The notes beneath the pieces were generated by a model, which was not told where the DNA came from, made no database searches, and saw nothing but the letters and a program-made list of their open reading frames with translations. DNA of 64,000 bases from Spartobacteria bacterium (GTDB taxonomy: Bacteria; Verrucomicrobiota; Verrucomicrobiia; Chthoniobacterales; UBA10450). Shown piece by piece: positions 12,075 through 20,136 of this stretch. A program made the translations under genes and the position numbers. Location: positions 248,001-312,000 of the forward strand of contig PLCN01000020.1 of NCBI GenBank assembly GCA_003134785.1, given 5' to 3'. Within the stretch, counting starts at the first letter, position 1, and every line of letters begins with the position of its first letter.

Positions 12075-13322
12075 ATGAGCAGATTGGCCGGCTTGACAGA
12101 ACAGGCATCGCTGTCCTTAAGTCGACCGAAAGTGAGACGAGAACATCACAACGTGCTGTTTAGCTGGCGCACGTTCGCTTTACGAATTGGATTGCCGTTT
12201 GTCCTAACAAGAGCGATTCTTCTCATCGCTGGCTTTATTGCCCTCACTCGCTTCACTCCGATTCCCAATCGGAACGTGTGGGAGATTGGCCCCGATGGTG
12301 AAGGCCGGGTAGTTACTCTTTCACGGCCGCCCACCTCACTTTCCGGAGTTGGTTATTGGCCGGTGAACATTTTCTCACGATACGATGCGGAATGGTATCT
12401 CGAGATCGCAAAGAACGGCTACCATTACTCACCGGTTCCGGAAATACAGTCGAGCACCGCATTTTTTCCTCTTTATCCGGCCTTGATGTCGGCAGGGGCC
12501 AAGCTGCTGCTGGCCCATCGCGATGTTTCTATCCTGTTCGTCGGCCTCCTTATCTCGAATGTATCGTTGCTCATAGCCCTGGGTTACCTTATGGCGCTTG
12601 TCCGCCTGGACTTTGATGAAGAGACCGCTGGCAGAACCGTTCTTTATGTCCTCGTTTTCCCGACCACGTTGTTTTTTTCCGCCGCCTATACCGAGTCGCT
12701 TTTTTTGTGCGCCATCGTCGGCGCTATCTACTACGCGCGTCGAGGTAGATGGTTACTAGCTGGCCTTGCTGGCGCGGCCGCCACTTTGACCAGGCCTCCT
12801 GGTGTTCTCATTTTCGCTGTCCTTGCCTTCGAATACCTCCATCAACGTAATTTCCGTTGGCGGGACATGCGTCCGGATTTCGCTGCGTTGGGCCTTATCC
12901 CGCTCGCGTTGATGCTTCACTTTGGTTACCTGTACTGGAAATTTGGCGACTTCCTCCTGTTCTTAAAATCGGAACACGCTTGGGGTCGATCCATGTCCGG
13001 CGGGAGAACCTGGCTGGAGTCATTCGCCCACATTGAAGCAGGCGACATTTTCGTAGGCAGTGTGGTTGTCGTCTTTCTAGTTCTTGCCTGGCGCCAGCTT
13101 CGCCCCAGCTACCGTTTATACGCGCTGCTAAGCTTCCTCATGCCTGTGGCATCCGGATCTCCCACCTCCCTGGCACGCTTTTGTTCCGTTATCTTTCCTC
13201 TCTACCTCGCGATCGCGATCGTCGGAAGAAATCCCACCGTTGAGCGGCATTGGTTGATCACCTCAAGCGCACTGGCGGCCATCTACATGACCTTGTTTTG
13301 CCAGTGGCACTACGTGGGTTAG
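12075..13322 (+). CDS. PIG-V-like integral membrane mannosyltransferase
   Basis: 415 aa with about ten hydrophobic segments. After the first (LRIGLPFVLTRAILLIAGFI) comes a loop with FSRYDAEWYLEIAKNGYHYS, matching the conserved 'W D..WY..IA..GY' luminal motif of PIG-V (GPI mannosyltransferase 2) proteins. AFFPLYPALM and TLTRPPGVL are further family-like motifs. Such GT-C enzymes use lipid-phosphate sugars as donors. The product in bacteria, probably an exported glycoconjugate, is unknown. The start is uncertain: the frame is open from 11859, but the region before 12075 is not hydrophobic or conserved-looking. Confidence 0.8.
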   Translation: MSRLAGLTEQASLSLSRPKVRREHHNVLFSWRTFALRIGLPFVLTRAILLIAGFIALTRFTPIPNRNVWEIGPDGEGRVVTLSRPPTSLSGVGYWPVNIFSRYDAEWYLEIAKNGYHYSPVPEIQSSTAFFPLYPALMSAGAKLLLAHRDVSILFVGLLISNVSLLIALGYLMALVRLDFDEETAGRTVLYVLVFPTTLFFSAAYTESLFLCAIVGAIYYARRGRWLLAGLAGAAATLTRPPGVLIFAVLAFEYLHQRNFRWRDMRPDFAALGLIPLALMLHFGYLYWKFGDFLLFLKSEHAWGRSMSGGRTWLESFAHIEAGDIFVGSVVVVFLVLAWRQLRPSYRLYALLSFLMPVASGSPTSLARFCSVIFPLYLAIAIVGRNPTVERHWLITSSALAAIYMTLFCQWHYVG

Positions 13323-13457
13323 ACCTTCCGTTCCTGTTCGTAAGCATTTTGGCGATAGCTTCACCGAGTTCGGGCGGCGGGAATTTCTCTCCTTGATCTT
13401 GGAAGATGAGGGGTTGATCTTCGCGTCCGGTATCTTTTTCGATTTGCCGAAGCCAAG

Positions 13458-13531
13458 GTGTCTGTAGCTCAACTGGATAGAGCAGCTGACTTCGGATCAG
13501 CAGGTTGGGGGTTCGAATCCCTCCAGACGCG
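13458..13531 (+). tRNA. tRNA-Arg(TCG)
   Basis: A 74-nt cloverleaf. The acceptor stem is GTGTCTG/CAGACGC, the D arm GCTC...GAGC, the anticodon arm GCTGA-CTTCGGA-TCAGC with anticodon TCG, and the T arm GGGGG-TTCGAAT-CCCTC with discriminator G and no encoded CCA. Its 3' half from 13489 is the left attachment site of the 21-kb element, so the 3' end present here was supplied by the element. Confidence 0.95.
13489..13526 (+). repeat. attL core (3' half of tRNA-Arg)
   Basis: It runs from the anticodon loop to within the acceptor stem of tRNA-Arg and is repeated at 34596-34633 with one difference. The anticodon arm gives the symmetric core typical of tyrosine-integrase crossover sites. Confidence 0.85.
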
Positions 13532-13553
13532 CCCCTCGTAAAACGGGGCGTTT
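13530..13553 (+). terminator. Rho-independent terminator of tRNA-Arg
   Basis: Hairpin CGCCCC (13530-13535), 9-nt loop, GGGGCG (13545-13550), followed by TTT. It starts at the last acceptor-stem base of the tRNA, so it belongs to the incoming element. Confidence 0.6.
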
Positions 13554-13583
13554 CTGACCTGCTGATCCGGCGAAAAATGGCTG

Positions 13584-13618
13584 GGTGGTCACTTTTTTGG
13601 CACTTTTTTGCACTTTCG
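13584..13618 (+). repeat. Arm-type integrase-site candidates at the left end
   Basis: Three consecutive CACTTTTTTG-like units start at 13590, 13601 and 13611, the last degenerate as CACTTTCG. The sequence GGTGGTCACTTTTTTG at 13584-13599 recurs at the right end of the element (34489-34504). Matching short repeats just inside both att cores are what one expects of integrase arm sites. Confidence 0.6.
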
Positions 13619-13655
13619 TACTCGTTTCCAAAGCTTCCGAAACAAGAAGCTTAGG

Positions 13656-14729
13656 ATGAAACGAATATCGAAAAATCTATATCAGCACGAAAACGGCACT
13701 TTTTACACGCTCCGTCGCGTCGGCATCCGTCAGTTTAAGAAATCACTCGGAACAAAGGACAAGGCGCTCGCAACGCGGCTCCAACGGCAATCGCTCCTTA
13801 ATCCCACCGTCGCAGCCACTGCGGCGGACATTGCGGCATTCGATCCCACTGCACAGCCGCGTCCATTGCTTCTGGCCGCTGCTGAAGCGCACGAAGCGAA
13901 TACCGCCTTTGGCAGCGAAGACACGGCCCGCAACCTTCGTCTTCGAAAAAGGACTATGCTTCGATTATGTTCGTCATGGGAGGAGTTTCAGCCAGTAGCC
14001 ATCTGGAAAAAATTCGAGGCTGAAGGCGTGGCGTTCAAAAAAGAAAAAGGATTGGAGGGCGGTTGGGTCAGCGCTCCGAATCAATTACGTTGGTATCTGC
14101 GCTCGTTCTCGCAGTTTTGTCTCGAACGCGGCTGGGTCACGGCAACCCAGGTGAATGGGAAAATTCCAAGGAAAATCGTCCCGCCTCGCAGAGTCCAAAT
14201 TCCCTCTGCGCAAGCTGTTTCTGAACTTCTCCTCATGTGCGAAGCCGAAGATTTTGAACTCGGGTCATTCATTCGTTGGCTCACGAATTCCGGCCTCCGC
14301 CTTTCGGGTGCAGCGTCGATCCGGTGGGAGGATGTTAATTTTCCTGCAGGTGAATACCGTAGAAAAATGAAGGGCGGAAAAGTTGTCGTGATTCCTCTTC
14401 TTCCTGACGCCCTCGCTCTCCTCCATTCACGTTGGGATGGGGCAGGTCGTCCAAGCGCGGGGTTGATCTTCTCGTTAGGCGACGCACGGATAAAGCGAGT
14501 TCGGCGGATTCTAAGAAAATACTCTGCGGGCTTGGGAATTAATTTGGAACACCCGCACCTCCTCAGGCACTATTTCGCGTCGGTTGCCTTTGCGAACGGT
14601 TTCTCCGCAGGCGAAGTCGCTCAGATGCTGGGCCATCGGGACGGAGGTGCGCTTGCTCTCCAAGTCTATGGTCACGTGATTCCTAGTCAGCTCAAGACTA
14701 AGGTCGCACAGCTGCGGATGGTCGCGTGA
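13656..14729 (+). CDS. int: Tyrosine recombinase/integrase of the element
   Basis: 357 aa. The SAM-like core-binding half (about 75-180) precedes a catalytic domain with Arg215 (TNSGLRLSGA), a Lys-bearing beta hairpin (KMKGGKVVVIPL), His301-x-x-Arg304 (HLLRHYFASV), His327 (LGHRDG) and nucleophile Tyr338 (VYGHVI). All catalytic positions are present. The usual Glu two residues after the first Arg (GLRxxE) is replaced in GLRLSGA. It lies directly inside attL in the orientation typical of tRNA-targeting elements. The ATG at 13656 follows TTAGG; the TTG at 13608 would add 16 residues over the arm-site repeats. Confidence 0.92.
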   Translation: MKRISKNLYQHENGTFYTLRRVGIRQFKKSLGTKDKALATRLQRQSLLNPTVAATAADIAAFDPTAQPRPLLLAAAEAHEANTAFGSEDTARNLRLRKRTMLRLCSSWEEFQPVAIWKKFEAEGVAFKKEKGLEGGWVSAPNQLRWYLRSFSQFCLERGWVTATQVNGKIPRKIVPPRRVQIPSAQAVSELLLMCEAEDFELGSFIRWLTNSGLRLSGAASIRWEDVNFPAGEYRRKMKGGKVVVIPLLPDALALLHSRWDGAGRPSAGLIFSLGDARIKRVRRILRKYSAGLGINLEHPHLLRHYFASVAFANGFSAGEVAQMLGHRDGGALALQVYGHVIPSQLKTKVAQLRMVA

Positions 14730-14742
14730 GCTGCGCGTAGGT

Positions 14743-15231
14743 ATGAACTCTGATTGCGAACTGATCGTCACGAAAAAAGTGGAAGATTTTATTCCTCTTT
14801 TTCGCGGGATTCCAGAGCTAGGCGATCCTGTTTTTCTTTCGATGCTGCATTGGTGCGGCGTCGGCAAGAGAGCGACTGAACTGAAGTCATGGCGGGTTTA
14901 CGTCGTTCGCTGCAGGGATTGCAACGTCGGCGTCAGTGGGCTCTATCAGCGTCCTGAAACCGTTTCCTCCGAAATATGGCTTGGCTGGTTCGGCGTCGTC
15001 GCAGAGAAGCGGCGGACTGGTCTAGCAACATGGTGCCTGCAAGCAACTGAAAAGGAAGCGCGAAGATTGCGCGCTACACGCCTGCTCGTTTATTGCGACC
15101 GCACCGCGGCCGGTGTTCACCGCTTTTATACCACGAACCGTTTCGAGTTGATTGGCAATGCCGACGAGCATTTTCCAGGTGCCACGGCGACGGACAAAGA
15201 TTTGATCTTCGGGAAACGCCTAGCGGATTGA
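14743..15231 (+). CDS. GNAT-like acetyltransferase carried by the element
   Basis: 162 aa. The central segment WLGWFGVVAEKRRTGLATWC followed by LQATEKEARRLRATRLLVYC and GVHRFYTTNRFELIG fits the GNAT fold: motif A with R-x-x-G-x-A and the late 'fY..nGF' region. It starts 13 nt after the integrase stop and may be cotranscribed with it. The substrate is unknown. It could be a resistance or toxin-type acetylase, but no antitoxin-like small gene is adjacent. Confidence 0.7.
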   Translation: MNSDCELIVTKKVEDFIPLFRGIPELGDPVFLSMLHWCGVGKRATELKSWRVYVVRCRDCNVGVSGLYQRPETVSSEIWLGWFGVVAEKRRTGLATWCLQATEKEARRLRATRLLVYCDRTAAGVHRFYTTNRFELIGNADEHFPGATATDKDLIFGKRLAD

Positions 15232-15383
15232 TAAGCTCGGCGATCCAGCAACCGCCGGAGCAGCACCTTACGGACTGCGCTTTATGCCCGACCTTTTCAC
15301 AACGACCGTTGAGACGCGGCGCTTGAACTGTTTCATCTTGTCAGGGTTGACTTGAACAGGCCACCGAACAATCCGAAACATTA

Positions 15384-15776
15384 CTACCGCCTTTGCTGGA
15401 GCTCCTTCAGCTTAGCCGCTTTCGCAACGGGCCAGCTCAACAACTTAGAGTACCGGTTGTCCTTCGACATCGGCTCCAACATATCGAGGAATCTTACAAT
15501 ATGTTTAGTATTTGAGAAGGCTTTAAATTTTTTAGATAGCTCAATCGGGACTTGCAAATCGTGCACAAACCAAAGCAATCTCCCTAGGAACTTCTTACCA
15601 TCAGGCAGCGACAACTTGTCAAGGACCACCTCCTCTTTCATCGCGCCGAGGACGATGCACAGGAGGAGATCGTCTTCCGGTCCGCTGAGAACATGGCGGA
15701 GATTCTTTGCTAGCCACAAACCAGTTTGACCCCTAGCTACGGCGGTTTTGAGGGTCTTCGTGAGCGAGGTGTTCAT
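15384..15776 (-). CDS. Hypothetical protein of the element, 130 aa
   Basis: An alpha-helical, basic protein starting MNTSLTKTLKTAVARGQTG and ending AAKLKELQQRR. I recognise no family. A GTG at 15848 could extend it by 24 residues, but that part has no regular composition. It faces away from the flanking plus-strand genes. Confidence 0.45.
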   Translation of the reverse strand: MNTSLTKTLKTAVARGQTGLWLAKNLRHVLSGPEDDLLLCIVLGAMKEEVVLDKLSLPDGKKFLGRLLWFVHDLQVPIELSKKFKAFSNTKHIVRFLDMLEPMSKDNRYSKLLSWPVAKAAKLKELQQRR

Positions 15777-15848
15777 CGCTTCAGCGCGATGGGGTCCACG
15801 GGCGATGTTATTCCTGCACATATCCACGTGATATGTCTCTTTTTCCAC

Positions 15849-16105
15849 CGATGTCGTAGCGTAACCTCATAAGTCGAATGCATCGCACTGTGACAATGTT
15901 CCGTCTCTGCTCAGTAAACAAGGAAAAATGTCCCCCCATTCGATTCTAACGCGAGTGGGAGCATCCCAGGTAGTAATTACATGTCCGATAAGTGTCCATC
16001 TTTTCAATGCCTAACCAGTGTAGGCAGGAGCCTAGCTCAAACAGTTAAGAACGATGGGAGTTAGCCTCGTAGTTGACAAATAACTAAATCATAGGATAAG
16101 GTTCT
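15849..16105. promoter_or_regulatory. Promoter region of the five-gene MTase/SIR2 operon
   Basis: This gene-free interval is visibly AT-richer than its surroundings. TTGACA at 16073-16078 is a perfect -35 box upstream of the 175 aa gene. TAGGAT (16092-16097) or ATAAGG (16096-16101) are possible -10 or ribosome-binding sequences before the ATG at 16106. If the -10 lies there, the leader is very short. The exact promoter is unproven. Confidence 0.4.
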
Positions 16106-16633
16106 ATGAAAGACGAAAACCAAACCGATTGCGAGTCGATAAGAACTCGCGATCCGGAAATATTAACGGCAGAGCGCGCAGCCGGGGAATTTTGCGCGCA
16201 ACTCAAATCGTTCGATCCCCAGATTGAATATCTTCGTGGTCTTGGCCGTGATGGCGGACTCCCCCGTCAGGTCCTGCATCTTTACCTGAAGCTGATGGCG
16301 GCGAATCGGCCGAAAATCACGGTCGATGAGGCAAGGCTTCTGGTGGATGTGCTGAACTCTCGGGACGCGCTTTTCCTTCGAGAACTGGCGGACCTGACGG
16401 ATAGCGTCGCTTTCAACGTCGAAACCTGGCTGATGGTTTATGGATTCGAGGGACTCAAAGTCGACGGGGATCGGTTCGTTGGGAGACTGCGTAGGATGTC
16501 GGTGATTGAGCTCTGCTCGTTGATCGATTCGATTGATGAGTGGTGGAAATCGTCGGAGCGTTCGACTTCGTTCGCTGGCCTCGCCCGTTACTTCAACCTC
16601 GAAACCGAAAGGGGGGTGCCATGCCGTGGGTAA
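16106..16633 (+). CDS. Hypothetical protein, first gene of the MTase/SIR2 operon
   Basis: 175 aa, acidic and predicted mainly helical, with no membrane segment. Visible landmarks are PRQVLHLYLKLMAANRPKIT and RMSVIELCSLIDSIDEWW. I do not recognise a family. It overlaps the next gene by 8 nt (16626-16633), which implies coupled translation, and it follows the only promoter-like sequence of the operon. A regulatory or accessory role for the operon is inference. Confidence 0.6.
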   Translation: MKDENQTDCESIRTRDPEILTAERAAGEFCAQLKSFDPQIEYLRGLGRDGGLPRQVLHLYLKLMAANRPKITVDEARLLVDVLNSRDALFLRELADLTDSVAFNVETWLMVYGFEGLKVDGDRFVGRLRRMSVIELCSLIDSIDEWWKSSERSTSFAGLARYFNLETERGVPCRG

Positions 16634-17501
16634 AAACTCCTCTATCGAATGGACCCATCATACGTTTAATCCGTGGTGGGGTTGTGTGAAGGTGTCGCCT
16701 GCGTGCCAGAATTGCTATGCAGAGGCGTTTGCTAAACGGCTTGGGAAAGCGGTTTGGGGATCAGCGGCTCCTCGGCGCTTCTTTGGGGAGGATCATTGGC
16801 GCGAACCACTGAAATGGAATGCGCGAGCGAAAGCTGACGGCGAGCGGAAACGCGTTTTTTGTGCGTCGATGGCCGACGTATTCGAAGCGCGAATCGATCT
16901 TGATGCCGAGCGGTCGAAGTTATGGGCGCTGATCGAAGCTACTCCGTGGCTGGATTGGCTGCTGCTTACGAAGCGCCCCGAGAACGTCGTGCCGATGGTG
17001 CCGTGGCTCGAACCCTGGCCGCGAAATGTGTGGATCGGAACCACGGTTGAGAACGATGAATGGGCTGACGAGCGTTTGCCCCATCTTGCACGGATTCCCG
17101 CCGCGAGACGATTCCTATCGTGCGAACCGTTGCTCGGGCCTTTAGACCTGCGGCGCTGGCTTCTGCCAGGAGATCCGGCGCGCTATCCGATAGATTGGGT
17201 AATCGTGGGCGGCGAAAGCGGTGGGAAGTCGCGGCCGATGCTGCCGTCGTGGGCGGAGGATCTACGTGACGCTTGCGTTACCGCGCGAGTCCCGTTCTTC
17301 TTCAAGCAATGGGGATGTTGGACTCCCGCTGTCGGCCCTCCGATGCAGATTGATGAGTCGCTCGTCGATGCTGCGACCATGCGAGCGTTCGATATGCGCC
17401 GCGTCTCAAAGATCGCCGGAGGGCGGCTGCTGGATGGCCGCACATGGGACGAAGTTCCGGACTCTGTTGCCGTGGGCGCGCCCGTCTTTTCGGTCTGCTA
17501 A
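16626..17501 (+). CDS. DUF5131 (phage Gp37/Gp68-like) three-cysteine protein
   Basis: 291 aa. The N-terminus MGKNSSIEWTHHTFNPWWGC followed by VKVSPACQNCYAE is diagnostic of DUF5131/Gp37-Gp68 proteins. Its three cysteines (Cys20, Cys27, Cys30) resemble a radical-SAM-like iron-sulfur site. Other family motifs are CASMADVFE, LLLTKRPENV, WIGTTVEN, FLSCEPLLG and WVIVGGESG...ARPM-like KSRPMLPSW. The biochemical reaction is unknown. Homologues lie in phages and defence-type islands, often next to a 'three-Cys-motif partner', which is absent here. The GTG at 16626 is chosen because family homology begins there and GAAAGGGGGG precedes it; the frame extends upstream without similarity. Confidence 0.88.
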   Translation: MGKNSSIEWTHHTFNPWWGCVKVSPACQNCYAEAFAKRLGKAVWGSAAPRRFFGEDHWREPLKWNARAKADGERKRVFCASMADVFEARIDLDAERSKLWALIEATPWLDWLLLTKRPENVVPMVPWLEPWPRNVWIGTTVENDEWADERLPHLARIPAARRFLSCEPLLGPLDLRRWLLPGDPARYPIDWVIVGGESGGKSRPMLPSWAEDLRDACVTARVPFFFKQWGCWTPAVGPPMQIDESLVDAATMRAFDMRRVSKIAGGRLLDGRTWDEVPDSVAVGAPVFSVC

Positions 17502-17514
17502 CTCGCCGATGCGA

Positions 17515-17548
17515 GCCGATTCCGTCGGTATGTTCCGACGGAGTCGGC
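17515..17548 (+). promoter_or_regulatory. Strong hairpin and CCACGTGG palindrome before the methyltransferase gene
   Basis: GCCGATTCCGTCGG (17515-17528) pairs with CCGACGGAGTCGGC (17535-17548), 14 bp with one T-G pair and a 6-nt loop. The palindrome CCACGTGG follows at 17555-17562. No T-run follows, so it looks more like an operator or attenuator than a simple terminator. It sits in the only sizeable gap (124 bp) of the operon. Confidence 0.5.
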
Positions 17549-17625
17549 CGTGGTCCACGTGGTTAATGATTTGCCTGAATTGGCTCGTTGACCTTTCAGG
17601 TCAATGGCGGCTAGCGTAGTTTCGA

Positions 17626-19101
17626 ATGTCAGCGAAACCGTCAGTGGTCATCGACACGCGGGTCATCTATTGCGGCGATAATCTCGACCAGCTGCGCAAG
17701 CTGCCAGAAGCGTGTGTGGATTTGGTCTACATAGACCCGCCGTTCAACTCGAACCGGAATTACGAAGTCTTCTGGGGCGAGACGAAGGAAAAGCGGAGCT
17801 TTGTTGACCGGCACGAATCGACGAAGGCGTATATCGATTACATGCGCCCGCGATGCGTTGAATTGCACCGCGTGCTCAAGAAAACTGGCAGCTTTTACTA
17901 CCACTGCGATTGGCACGCCAGTCACTACGTCAAAGTTATGCTCGACCAGATTTTCGGTGAGAATAACTTCATCAACGAGATCATTTGGAAACGGCAATCC
18001 GCGCATAGCGATGCGAAACAAGGCTCGAAGCACCTTGGACGTATTCACGATTCAATTTTTCTCTATGCGAAATCCGACGACTATGCGTTCACCCACCTGT
18101 ATCGGTCGTACGACGAGGGATATGTCGAAAAGTTCTACAAGCACGTCGAGCCAGAGACAGGGCGGCGATACTCTCTCGGCGATATTACAGCCCCAGGGGG
18201 CGCTGCGCCTTCCAAAGGCAATCCCCATTACGAGTTTTTGGGAGTTGAACGTTGGTGGCGGTTTAGCAGGGAACGAATGCAGGAATTGTACGAGCAGGGC
18301 CGGATAGTTCAAACGAAGCCGGGTGCCGTTCCGCGTGAGAAGCGGTATCTCGACGAAGGCAAGGGAGTGCCATTAGGGACCGTCTGGGATGACATTGGGC
18401 CTGTTCAAGGAATGGGCGAGTCGCTCGGCTATCCCACGCAAAAGCCACTTAAGTTACTTCAAAGAGTTCTCGAACTCAGCAGCTCAGCAAATGACATCGT
18501 TCTTGATGCATTTTGCGGATGTGGTACTGCGCTCGTTGCTGCGCAGTTACTAAAGCGGCAGTGGATTGGTATAGACATTTCACCGACTGCCTGCCGCGTA
18601 ATGGCTCAGCGGCTTAAGAAAGATTGCGGACTAAAGGAAGACGAGAAACTGCAACTGATCGGACGCGGCTTTGTCGTGCGCGATTTGCCGAAGACTGAAG
18701 AAGAGTTACGAAAATATCCGCCATTCGAATTCGAGAATTGGGCTGTTGTCGCACTAGGCGGGACGAAGAATGCCCGGCAAGTCGGAGACATGGGCATCGA
18801 CGGCAGAATTTATCCAGTCACCGCAATGCCGGAGCGTCGCGGAGCGCGCACCGGCGAAATGGACTTCATGGACGAATGGTATCCGATCCAGGTGAAGCAA
18901 ACGGCCAAGGTGGGCCGCCCCGACATCGATGCCTTTGAAGCTGTCATGATACGCGAAGAAAGAATGCTAGGCTATTTCGTTGGCTTTGAATTTACCGGCG
19001 ACGCTCTTTTCGAAATCGACCGGTTCCGACGGAAAGAGGGACGCGAGATCAAGCCGCTGACCGTGCGGGAAATTCTCGGTGAAGAAATCGCGCTGCAATA
19101 A
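17626..19101 (+). CDS. Beta-class DNA methyltransferase with C-terminal nuclease-like domain
   Basis: 491 aa. Motif IV DPPF (37-40) comes before the target-recognition region and motif I DAFCGCGTALVAA (FCGCG 296-300), the order of beta-class adenine-N6/cytosine-N4 methyltransferases. Motif X-like TQKPLKLLQRVLE (271-283) precedes motif I. Residues about 370-470 (FENWAVVALGGT...MGIDGRIY...YPIQVKQ) carry Asp392 and Gln422-Val-Lys424, resembling the D...(E/Q)xK core of Mrr-type restriction endonuclease folds. A fused restriction-modification role is therefore possible, though such C-termini also occur in methylases of unproven nuclease activity. The next gene starts 6 nt after its stop. Confidence 0.88.
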   Translation: MSAKPSVVIDTRVIYCGDNLDQLRKLPEACVDLVYIDPPFNSNRNYEVFWGETKEKRSFVDRHESTKAYIDYMRPRCVELHRVLKKTGSFYYHCDWHASHYVKVMLDQIFGENNFINEIIWKRQSAHSDAKQGSKHLGRIHDSIFLYAKSDDYAFTHLYRSYDEGYVEKFYKHVEPETGRRYSLGDITAPGGAAPSKGNPHYEFLGVERWWRFSRERMQELYEQGRIVQTKPGAVPREKRYLDEGKGVPLGTVWDDIGPVQGMGESLGYPTQKPLKLLQRVLELSSSANDIVLDAFCGCGTALVAAQLLKRQWIGIDISPTACRVMAQRLKKDCGLKEDEKLQLIGRGFVVRDLPKTEEELRKYPPFEFENWAVVALGGTKNARQVGDMGIDGRIYPVTAMPERRGARTGEMDFMDEWYPIQVKQTAKVGRPDIDAFEAVMIREERMLGYFVGFEFTGDALFEIDRFRRKEGREIKPLTVREILGEEIALQ

Positions 19102-19107
19102 CATGCT

Positions 19108-20136
19108 ATGTCTCTTCAAGCGTTCACTGACCGTGCGGCATTGGAGCAGATTCGCCGCGACCTGTGGATCGAACGCGAACACGGTCGAGCATCCGTTATG
19201 GTGGGAGCTGGCTTTAGCCGCAACGCCCATCGAATATCTCCAGACGCTCCAGGATTCCCGACTTGGGCGGAGCTTGGCGGTAAGCTGAGGCGAGAACTCG
19301 ACCCGCTCGCTAACGCTAGCAGCTCAGAGTGTGTTTCGGCCAGCGACTTAATGCGCTCGGCTTTCGAATATGAAGTGCAATTCGGTTCGATGCGGCTTTC
19401 GGAATTTTTGCTCAGGGAAATACCAGACGAGCAGTATGAGCCGGATTCCCTGCATCGCCTTTTGTTGTCGCTTCCGTGGTCGGACATCTTCTCGACTAAC
19501 TACGACACATTGCTTGAACGCACGCGCAGACTAGTTCCAGAACGGCACTATGAGGTCGTGCTTGTACCTGCTGATATTGCCGGAAGATTACAACCTAGGA
19601 TCGTGAAATTACACGGCACTTTCCCCTCACATCGGCCATTTATCTTCACGCAAGAGGATTTCCGAACTTATCCGCGCCAATTCGCGCCCTTTGTCAATTT
19701 GGTTCAGCAGGCGCTCATGGAGACAACACTATGCCTCATAGGCTTCTCCGGCGACGATCCGAACTTTCTCGCGTGGAGCGGATGGGTCCGAGATGAACTC
19801 GGTAATCACTGCCCGCCAATATATCTGTGCGGTTTGTTGAATCTAAGCGCCGCCGCCCGCATTGTGTTGGATCGGCACAATATTCGTGCTGTCGATTTAG
19901 CGCCCTTATTCACTGACCCGGCACTGGATTCGAGTCGGACACACGCTTTGGCAGTTGAGTGGTTCTTGCGAAGTCTCCTCGCAGCGGAGCCTCCTAATCG
20001 TGTCCGCTGGCCCCGTGGTGGACAACGCTCGGTCGAACCCGGAACCACAGGTCTGCCTCCATTGCTTCCCGCAAACATTGCCGCATACGAAGTAGGACCA
20101 CTGCACCCCAATCATGGCTCAGACTTTGAAGCTTGA
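19108..20136 (+). CDS. SIR2-family NAD-degrading effector-like protein
   Basis: 342 aa. The SIR2 Rossmann fold has VGAGFSRNA (32-40) for NAD binding, IFSTNYDTLLE with Asn131, IVKLHGTF with His169, and IGFSGDDPNF (211-220). Asn131 and His169 occupy the positions required for NADase activity in anti-phage SIR2 proteins such as DSR2 and ThsA, so the site looks intact. Such effectors deplete NAD+ upon phage sensing and stop cell growth. This protein has only the SIR2 part plus about 60 residues. The 961 aa partner gene overlaps it by 23 nt, suggesting that effector and sensor are separate chains. Confidence 0.88.
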   Translation: MSLQAFTDRAALEQIRRDLWIEREHGRASVMVGAGFSRNAHRISPDAPGFPTWAELGGKLRRELDPLANASSSECVSASDLMRSAFEYEVQFGSMRLSEFLLREIPDEQYEPDSLHRLLLSLPWSDIFSTNYDTLLERTRRLVPERHYEVVLVPADIAGRLQPRIVKLHGTFPSHRPFIFTQEDFRTYPRQFAPFVNLVQQALMETTLCLIGFSGDDPNFLAWSGWVRDELGNHCPPIYLCGLLNLSAAARIVLDRHNIRAVDLAPLFTDPALDSSRTHALAVEWFLRSLLAAEPPNRVRWPRGGQRSVEPGTTGLPPLLPANIAAYEVGPLHPNHGSDFEA

